A program made the position numbers and the translations under genes. A stretch of 64,000 nucleotides of DNA from Bettongia penicillata ogilbyi. Lineage: Eukaryota > Chordata > Mammalia > Diprotodontia > Potoroidae. The notes beneath the pieces are model-generated. The model saw only the letters and a program-made list of their open reading frames with translations, made no database searches and was not told the origin of the DNA. The stretch covers positions 1,446,729 to 1,510,728 of the forward strand of contig JAJHZJ010000416.1 in NCBI GenBank assembly GCA_023548195.1. Reading direction: 5' to 3'. Position 1 is the first letter of the stretch. Each line of letters begins with the position of its first letter. Shown one piece after another: positions 56,820 through 64,000 of the stretch.

Positions 56820-57485
56820 AGACCCTTATATTATTTCTTCCTTGCTGCTTGGATTCATAATTGCTCTCTTCATCTCAAATTTTGCCCTTTTCCAATTCAT
56901 CATTCATGCAGCTGCCAAGGTGATTTTCCTAGAGCAATGGTCTAAGGGGGTCACACTCTTGCTCAATAAACTCTAGTGGCTCCCTATTATGTGTAAGGTA
57001 AAATGCAAACTCCTTGGTTTGGCATTTAAAATTGATTACAACATGATTCCAATCTGCCTTTCCAAGCATATTATATATGACTTTCTACAGTCTTTGATCC
57101 AGTCAAGCTGGCTTTTTGTTAGTCTTCCTTTATGACACTCCATTTCCTGTCTCCATGCCTTTGCATAAGCTGTCCTTCATCCCAGGAACTCATTACTTTC
57201 TTATTTCTTCCTCTAAGAATTTCTAGTTTCCTTCAAAACTCAGTTCAAGTGGCATTTCCTATAGAAAACCTTTCCTGATGCCTCTTCCCCATCCCCCAGT
57301 TTGCAATGCTTCCCCTAGCCCAATACCTTTTTTATATACATTTTACATATAGTTATATGGTCTGTGCTGTCTTGTCTTTATATAGGATTTTTTTGGAGGT
57401 AAGGGCTGTCTTTTTACATCTTCATATCCCCAATGCCTCATAGTGCTTGCTGCGTAGTAGGTCCCTAGTCAATTCATTTAAGGGT
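56820..57485 (+). mobile_element. L2 LINE 3' part
   Basis: Sense L2 from the C-terminal coding zone ('ctctagtggctccctattat', 'taaaatgcaaactccttggt') through 'catttcctatagaaaacctt' to the end 'agtgcttgctgcgtagtagg'. The longest sense L2 here. Confidence 0.85.
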
Positions 57486-57734
57486 TCCTGAAGTGTTCAA
57501 CACCTGAATTTTTCAGATAAAGAAAATAAAATTCAAGGAGGTTAATGACTTCCTCAAGATTGCACACGTAGTCCTCTCTGCCTTTCTGAATAGTACCCAT
57601 CTTTGAGAGTCTATATTCTGTCCTCCATTTTCCAGGAAACCTTTCTGAAGAACATTGATATTTTCTTTTCCTGGACTGACCATACCTTTTATTCTTTTTG
57701 TATCGCTACTTAAATGTTTCATGTATGCTAGTCA

Positions 57735-58165
57735 GATCACACAACTTCAGAGTTGGAAGAAATCTTAGAAGCCATCTACTTCAGCCCGTCCTTGATCTGA
57801 AATCCCTCAATAACATACTCATCAAAAAAAACTTTGCTTGAAGATTCTCGTTTAGAAAGAACTCACTACCTCCCAAGGCAGCCTATTCTGGATAGGGCTA
57901 CTTCTTACTTCATGCCTATATGTACCTCCTTTTGATTTTGACCCATCGCTCCAGTTTCAGCCTTCTGGCACTAAAAAGTGTCTTTTCATTTCTCAGACTT
58001 TCAAAGACTTGAAGACAACTAGATGTCTCCCCTTAGTTTTCTCCTTCCTCTAGGCTAAACATCCCCAGCCCTTTCAATCCACATTCATATGATATGAACT
58101 TACCTATTCAGGTTGCCCTCCCTTTATAGTCCTCAGAACTAAATTCATGTCATCTAATCAGGACA
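57735..58165 (-). mobile_element. CR1/L3 LINE 3' part
   Basis: 'cttcagagttggaagaaatc', 'gaaagaactcactacctccc', 'aaggcagcctattctggata' and 'ctctaggctaaacatcccca' in antisense CR1 order. Best-preserved CR1 copy in the window. Confidence 0.85.
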
Positions 58166-58474
58166 AGGTACAAATAAATTATCTACCATTTACCGAGTTT
58201 TGGAAAACAGTTCTCCTTATAAGACCATAATCTCCTTGAGGAAAGGTATCATGGTGTATATTTCGCTTGTAGTCCATGCTGAGGAATATATGTGTGAAAG
58301 TATTTAAGCCACACTTTTCTAATCATTCAAATATTCTTTATAAGTTCAGAAATTGTTGTTTTTTTAAAAGAAAAAAGCCTTTCAATTTTTTAGGGCTTTG
58401 GAACAATGAGAATCTTCAGTGTATGCAAAATAAGAAAGAAAGGGAAAGAAAGACAAGAGAAGGTTAGAGAGAAA
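58166..58474. other. Unclassified spacer
   Basis: Possible weak L2-like patch near 58220 ('taatctccttgaggaaaggt'); otherwise nothing recognised. Confidence 0.4.
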
Positions 58475-58785
58475 GAATTACTTTTATACAATACTTTAAA
58501 GCAAAGAAAAGTTTGCAAAGTGCTTTATATATGTTATCTGATTAGATCCTCACAAGAGCCCTGTATGGTATTCACTGTTATTTCCTCTTTACAAAAGAAG
58601 AAATTGAGAGTGAGGGAAGTTAAGTGACTTTCTCAAGATCGCAAGCTACATGAATGTTTCACTTATTTATACTCACTTCTTACAGATAAGATTCTTATTT
58701 ATACTTATTCTTACAGATAAGAGCTTACATCTTCCTAACTCCAGTCCCACAGACTATATATTGTACTACATAGCTACCTCTCCAT
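58475..58785 (-). mobile_element. MIR SINE with internal duplication
   Basis: 'agtttgcaaagtgctttata', 'tcctcacaagagccctgtat' and 'aagttaagtgactttctcaa', then an imperfect tandem duplication ('cttacagataaga' twice, about 58680-58722), then head 'ctacatagctacctct'. Confidence 0.75.
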
Positions 58786-58808
58786 ACAAAAAGATTAGAA
58801 AGCTGATA

Positions 58809-59558
58809 TAGGCATACCTCAGAGATATTGCAGGTTCAGTCCCATACTACTATAGTAAAGCAAACGATAAATAAATGAAAGAAGTCACACTGTTTTATTG
58901 GTTTCCCAGTGCATATAAAAATTATGTTTATATTATACTATAGTCTATTAAGGGTACCATAGTATTATATCTAAAAAAAGTACATACATTAAAAATACCT
59001 TAACCATCATCTGAGCCTGTAGCAAGTTGTACTCTTTTTGATGGTGGATGTAGATGGCTACTGACTGACCAGAGTGATGGTTGCTGAAGGTTGGCGTGGC
59101 TGTGCAATTTCTTAAAATGAGACAACAGTGAAGTTTGCCACAAGGATTGACTCTTCCTTTCGCCTGAAAGCTAAGAGGCCATTATAGGGTTATTAACTGG
59201 TCTAATTTCAATATTGTTGTGTCTCAGGGAATGAAGAGGACCAAGGAGAGGGAGAAAGACAGGGAGTCAGAATATACACATTTATTTATTAGGTTTATAT
59301 TTCTTATATGGACACATTCATGAAACTCTAAAACAATTAAAATAGTGACATCAGACATCACAGATCACAGATATAATAATAATCATGAAAAAGTTTGAAG
59401 TGTTGAGAGAATAATCAAAATAAAACACAGAGATGTAAGCACATGCTGTTGGAAAAGTGACATTCATAGACTTGCTTTATACAAACCTTTAAATTATAAA
59501 AAAAATAATATCTTCAAAGGGTAAATAAAGCAAAGTGAAATAAAATGAGATATGACTG
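58809..59558. mobile_element. Tigger1-type DNA transposon, internally deleted, TA duplication
   Basis: Both ends are intact: left 'taggcatacctcagagatat', right 'aaaatgagatatgactg' (its complement begins cagtcatatctc). TA flanks it at 58807-58808 and 59559-59560. The outer parts, e.g. 'ggtttcccagtgcatataaa', 'atcatctgagcctgtagcaa' and 'caatattgttgtgtctcagg', match Tigger1 in order, but almost all the transposase is gone. The junction lies near 59150-59165 ('gactcttcctttcgcctgaa'). A non-autonomous derivative. Confidence 0.9.
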
Positions 59559-59749
59559 TATATCCCTACATTAGCACCTCAGCATGGTAGGGAATATTCC
59601 TGATTTGGACGGTCAAAGTAAGGGAACACTACAGCCTGGGGAATACCCTATGGAATATGTCCTTCCAGAATCCTTTGACTAGCCCTAGAAGGAACAGGAA
59701 CCCAGATTAGATCAGCAGAAACAGAGAGTTGAGGGGAAGGAAACTGACC

Positions 59750-60085
59750 CCTCTTAATTAGACTTCTTTGTATTGATTATCTCCTGTTTGTCCTGTATAG
59801 AGTTTGCTTTGTACATGGTGGTTTTCTCGTTTTCTCCTCTTTTTGATTGTGGGCTCCTTGAAGGCAGGTAGTCTGGCATTTCTTTCTTCAGTCGTCTTCG
59901 ATATGAAGATGAACTGAGGCAAATAGAGGTTAAATGACTTGCCCAGGGTCACATAGCTAGTTAGTGTCCAAGGTTGGATTTGAACTCAAACCTTCCAGAC
60001 CCCAGGCCCTGTGCTCTGTCCATCACCAACCTGGCACATAGTAGGCACTTAATAGATGTTTATGAATTGATTGATTTATTGTGTC
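59750..60085 (+). mobile_element. L2 LINE 3' end split by a SINE
   Basis: Sense L2: 'attgtgggctccttgaaggc' (59850), interrupted, then 'cctggcacatagtaggcact' and 'atgtttatgaattgattgat' at 60030-60085. The parts are contiguous in the L2 order. Confidence 0.8.
59893..60028 (-). mobile_element. SINE fragment inserted in L2 3' end
   Basis: 'gaactgaggcaaatagaggt', 'tgcccagggtcacatagcta' and 'ggatttgaactcaaaccttc': CORE and head of a MIR/Mar1-like SINE. The tail is missing, so the SINE class is not fixed. Confidence 0.75.
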
Positions 60086-61659
60086 TGGTTTCCTGAATAA
60101 GCTAACAATTCAATTAAAACAGAGAAAAGCATCTGAGTGCTTTTATCTCCAAAACTTCTAGCTACAGCAAGTGATTATAGGTCACGTGATATTGTTTGGG
60201 CTTCGTTTTTGAAGGGTCATGTGAATAAGGGCCCAGATGTGGTTTAGTACTTCAACTGAAACACTTCCTGAAAAGTGGTATCAGAAATATCCTACCGTCC
60301 CAAAGTCAGTGAGAGTAGCATGGGTGCTCTGGCTTATTTTGGGGGGTAGATTGGCTGTTTTAGGCAGGATTACTGACTCCACTCAGTCTGGCCATGTTGG
60401 CAAAGCTGCCTTAGGATAAATTAGCTTGCCTGCTTTCACCTAAGAGGGAAGAGGGATGGCACCATGAAGGAAGGAATTACTATTCTAAGAGTCCTTTAAG
60501 TAGAGAATTAATCACCATCACTGATGTTTCAGAAAACAGGAAATAACTTCAGCATTTTAGCCAATCTGATTAATTCCACTGTCTTTTTTAGGTTTCTTTT
60601 GACAAATGTTTTCCAAAAGAAAAAATAATGAGTCATACAGAATCAAGAATGAAAGTAATAAAAACAGGATTCTAACCCAGGTCCCCTGAAAAATTATTCA
60701 GGATTCTGTCCACTCCTCTGCCTCATTTTAGGAAAGAGTCATAAAATCTGCTGCTTCAAGCTAGGCCCCATGGAATGAGTGTGGTAGACAAAGTTCAATG
60801 GTCTGCTCCTCAGTTTCATAGATTTTTTTATCAGCTCATTTGGGGTTCATCAGGTTTGGGGAAGAAGAGAGAGTAGAGGGAATTTTAAGAGTTTGAAGGT
60901 ACTTTTAGGGAGGTGCCATCTAGGGAGACCTTCGCCTACTGGAAAGGGGAAGGGGGTGCACAGGCCTAGAGACATCCTGTCCTGGGACTGTTTGGGCTTC
61001 AGTTTCCTTAGGAATAGAGGGAAGGAAAGGAGGCCAAGGGTGGGAGTTCTGTCCTTTGCTTGTAGGGTAAATGAGGAGATGGAGTAAGCAGGTTCTGTCT
61101 GGGCACATGTGGAAAGCAGGGCCACTAGACTTAGTCTAGCCCTTAGGAAACAGATGGGAATAGGGGAAGGGATCTTAGTCATGAACTTGGAATAAGCAAT
61201 ATGGAAGCAATTGTGTTTGAAGACAATGCCTCACAGGGATTTGGAAGGGGATCCTGAGTGTGGAGAATAGGTGGTGAGGAGCTTATAGGGACCTAGGACT
61301 TAGGTTGGAATTTTAACTTGTGCCCATAGCTGGCTGAGGATGGGAATGTGGACTGGGGAGGAATTTAGGACCCCAAGAGCTGGGAAGAAGCAGACCAGTG
61401 TACAAGGTACTTGCAGGTGGACTGGCCCTGGAGGGCAGGGATGCTTGTGAGCTGTAGGTCCTGGCTAGGAGGGCTGTATTTGAAGAGGTCAGAACTGAAT
61501 TTGGGAGGCCAATGAATTGGCTGGTGCTCTTGGAATTGAAGAGAAGTAGACTGGGACAGTAAAAAAAGGTAGACCTGGTCAACACTCTAGAGCTGTGGGA
61601 GAATTGGGCTGGGAGCTGAGAACGTTGGACTGGAGGCATAGGGAAGCTTTTGGGGGAAG
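60086..61659. other. Unique sequence, G-rich in its second half
   Basis: 60860-61640 is clearly more G-rich than the rest of the window and is free of repeats I recognise. Minus-strand frames of 108-110 codons (60850-61182, 61313-61639) arise from this composition; they have no domain, are not in one reading phase and lack splice sites that I can support. A non-coding unique segment is the simplest reading. Confidence 0.4.
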
Positions 61660-61850
61660 TTTATTGCCTTTGGGATAAAATATAAACTTCTGATTTGTCT
61701 TTAAACCTTTTCTACCTGACTTCAACCTAGTTCTACAGACTTAGATTACCTCTTCAGGATTTCTTTATGTTGACCAGACTTGTGCCTATCACTACTCTGA
61801 CCCCTACTGCCTGAAGGCCAAGTCTGTTACATTTCACCCTTTGTGACATA
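61660..61850 (+). mobile_element. L2 LINE fragment
   Basis: 'tttgggataaaatataaact' and 'gccaagtctgttacattt', post-RT coding to 3' UTR zone, sense. Confidence 0.6.
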
Positions 61851-62139
61851 TAAAAAGTTCAAGAGACATAGTTTCTGGATAATTACAATCATTTTATTAA
61901 TCATGCTAGCAGATAATTAATAAGAGGGTCAGTGGCATTCTTGATTGCCAGAGACCCCTCATGGCACCCACTCAGTGCTTATATGCCTTTGGAAGAGTAG
62001 GTGTTCCTGAGGATGGTAATCAATTCTGATTAGTTATCAATTAGTGAGAATGAATATTTTAATGAAAGGTGGACCCATTCTAATGAGTGTCTGGGGGGAC
62101 ATGGCTTTGATCACTCCCTCCTAGATCAGCCTCAGCTTT
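61851..62139. other. Unclassified, possibly LTR-like
   Basis: Contains 'attttattaatcatgctagc' and a G run near 62090. Not matched to another segment in the window. Could belong with 62640-62915 and 63165-64000 to one interrupted old element; this is a guess. Confidence 0.25.
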
Positions 62140-62640
62140 GGGCAATCTGGTTTTTGGTTGCTGTCCTTCATACTTGAAGAGGATCAAGGTGACATCACTA
62201 GTGTCAAGTGTGTCTGACTGTGGCTGATCAGACCAATATGAGCTCAGAATGCTCCACCACAGGTCAGGCACAAATAGTGCATATAAACATTTAGGGTGGA
62301 GTCTCTAAATCGGCACATCTCATGTTTCTTTTGAACCACTTCAGTTCTGCTTTGCTCATAGAGAATGGCACCTCCTCTGATGCCATGCCATGTTGAGCAG
62401 TCCTGTGCATGTCTCTCATGTCACATAATCAGTCCTAAAGTTCTTCAGAGAGACTTTGAGAGTGTCCTTGTATCATTGCTTGCTAATGTTTGCCCCATGT
62501 GAGTTCTCCAGAAAATAGTCTTTTTGACAAGCATACATTTAAGCATTTGAATAACCTGGCCACCCTGCTGTAGTTGTGTTCTCTGCAGTGGAATTTCAAT
62601 GCTTGGAAGTTTAGTTCAGGATAATACCTCAGCCTCTCTT
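62140..62640 (-). mobile_element. RTE-superfamily-like LINE, 3' end (second copy)
   Basis: Same family as 47835-49325. On the minus strand: a degenerate C-terminal coding zone, a zinc-finger-like end 'HIGLISHSQTH' (about 62215-62250) and tail 'cctcttcaagtatgaaggac'. 'ctgctttgctcata' and 'tggctgatcaga' blocks are shared by eye with 47.92-48.06 kb. RT is absent because of 5' truncation. Confidence 0.8.
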
Positions 62641-62916
62641 ATCCTGCCAAGTGATCTTTAGAATCTTCCTAAGACAATTCAAATGGAAGCAATTAAGTTT
62701 CCTGGTCTGGCATTGCTATGGCATTGGTTGGTCAATCTAGGCAAAGGTTCTACCTCCACCCAAGCCTAAGTGGAAGACAACGGGTGGATTTAAGGGGACC
62801 AGAATCTCTTTATAAGGTTTTTCTAATTAGGTAGGGCAACAATTTTACCTAGACAAGATGGTGTAGGTGGAGTAAATTTTGGGGGTCTTACAGTTCTCTT
62901 GTCTTTACCACTGACA
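62641..62916. other. Unclassified sequence
   Basis: No repeat recognised; lies between the LINE end and the next SINE. Confidence 0.35.
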
Positions 62917-63163
62917 TTGTTGAGTCATTTTTTAGTCATGTCCAATTCTTCATAACCCCATTTAAAGCTTTCTTGGCAAAGATATTGGAGTGGTTTGCCA
63001 TTCTCCAGTTCATTTTACAGATGAAGAAACTGAAACAGGGTTAAATGACTTGCTCAGGGTCATATAACTAGTAAGTGAGAGAGACCAGATTTGAACTCAT
63101 GAAGAGGAATTGTCCTAACTCCAGGCCCAGTACTATCCACTGAGCCATCTAGCTGCTTCCTTA
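62917..63163 (-). mobile_element. Mar1-type SINE
   Basis: Antisense: 'tgagtcattttttagtcatg', 'ggcaaagatattggagtggt', 'agatgaagaaactgaaacag' and head 'tatccactgagccatctagc'. Near full length. Confidence 0.9.
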
Positions 63164-64000
63164 CCCCTGGCTCAAGCTCAGTTTTAGGCATCCACACCAC
63201 ATCAGTTCTATTTAATCATTTGTCAGTTAGATTAGCTTTTACAAAGGAATATTTACTTCAAAGGCATAATATGAACAAATGTAAATATTCCATCCCAACA
63301 CCTGGATGTGGGGCCAATGCTCTCTTTAACTCCTTATTCTCTGAGAAAGGAGATTAAATTCATAGCTTGGCTCAGGTCTTATAAAACATTAATCCTACCA
63401 AATCCCAAGTCCAAATTCTGCTTGACTTGCCTCCCAGCACCTTGGTTTCTCAAGGAATCACTACTAGGTTAGACGCGACATTTGACCTTTAATTGTGGTC
63501 TCTGAGATCATTGTGGCTCACACCCCTGGTCTTGGGACTCTTTGCTTATACTCAGAACTGAAAAGGACAGATGAAATACAGCAAAACCTCAAGCCCATTT
63601 TTCAGGGTTGTTGGGTCTAAGGGGAAAAGGAAGGTTGTCTTTGCTTCCTCTCAGCTTAGTGCTTGGTGTGCATGCTGTGGATGAACAAGACTTTCACCCT
63701 AGAAACCAATAGAAAAATAGGGCAACTGTTCTTCCAGAAGGTAGCTTTAAAGATGTAACCAGTTCCAAATCCACATCCAATGGAAAGAGGTTCCTCCCAT
63801 CCATATGTCAGGCAATTGCATATGGTAGGAAATTGTCTTTTCCCAGAAGCAGATGCCTATTGTTTCCCACATGGGTCCCTCAATCTTATGAACTAGGCAT
63901 GTACCAAAGCCCTGCAATATGGCTATGAAGTACCCCTTCCTCATCTTTCTCTGTCTCTTAGGATTCTTAGCATCCTTTTTCAAAGTCTCAACTTCCACGC
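63164..64000. other. Unclassified sequence to window end
   Basis: No repeat family recognised with confidence. The minus-strand 83-codon frame 63747-63998 has a basic start and a Trp-rich end but no known domain; it lies at the window edge and could extend outside. Confidence 0.35.

Noticed and set aside
60850..61639. Four minus-strand or plus-strand frames of 62-110 codons
   Set aside because: G-rich composition lowers stop density; no domain, phase change between frames and no splice sites I could support.
1..64000. CRISPR array, bacterial operon, riboswitch or prophage
   Set aside because: Repeat types are mammalian transposons and microsatellites; no regular direct repeats with unique spacers and no dense gene arrangement.
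61851..64000. An interrupted endogenous retrovirus
   Set aside because: No gag, pol or env similarity, primer binding site or paired LTR could be read; left as unclassified.

Overview
The window reads as intergenic or intronic DNA of a marsupial. I found no functional protein-coding gene, RNA gene or CRISPR array. The marsupial call rests on repeat families. Several SINEs share a tRNA-like head (GGCAGCTAGGTGGCACAGTG in sense) and end either in an RTE/BovB-type tail or in a second LINE-type tail. LINE-1 copies have the usual marsupial ORF2 end and 3' UTR. Old L2, CR1/L3 and MIR copies are very numerous. No species is assigned, because no single-copy gene is present. All family names are from memory of repeat consensus sequences; no database search was run.

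Layout. 1-6.3 kb: L2 fragments in both orientations, one interrupted by a SINE, a 370-bp CT-rich microsatellite, an L1 3' end and a TATC array. 6.3-12.3 kb: mostly unique, AT-rich sequence with MIR/L2 scraps. 12.3-16.2 kb: a 5'-truncated L1 (+), then L2 (+) and a 1.4-kb L2 (-). 16.2-22.8 kb: MIR and CR1 fragments, an intact Mar1-type SINE, and unique stretches with closely spaced E-box and homeodomain-like motifs. 22.8-27.2 kb: an old L1/HAL1-like element broken by a 1.3-kb RTE (BovB-like) copy and a SINE. 27-35.7 kb: unique sequence, MIR/CR1 fragments, two related hAT-like palindromic elements, a MER5A-like element and a purine tract ending in a perfect hairpin. 35.8-38.45 kb: one L2 split by an L1 3' end and a SINE. 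38.6-42.4 kb and 50.28-53.9 kb: two complete, same-strand LINEs that have an L1-type 5' UTR and ORF1 but no ORF2 (half-L1, HAL1-like), each with its own target-site duplication. 44.5-49.4 kb: L1 (-), a SINE with an A tail, and an internally deleted LINE that joins an APE endonuclease to the C-terminal end without a reverse transcriptase. 54-64 kb: MIR, L2, CR1, a TA-flanked Tigger1-type DNA transposon of 750 bp, a second copy of the RTE-like LINE, and more unique sequence.

How the parts fit. Nothing here forms an operon or pathway; the biology is that of interacting transposons. The window holds two SINE/LINE tail-sharing pairs: Mar1-type SINEs with the RTE at 24.9-26.2 kb, and the SINE at 38.1-38.4 kb with the LINE at 47.8-49.3 and 62.1-62.6 kb. 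Nested insertions give a relative age order: L2, MIR and CR1 are oldest; Tigger, RTE and HAL1-like elements are intermediate; L1 3' ends and SINEs with recognisable target-site duplications are younger. I found no convincing new biological system. The most interesting items are the pair of complete ORF1-only LINEs, the extra 0.9 kb carried at the 3' end of one of them, and the RT-less APE LINE.
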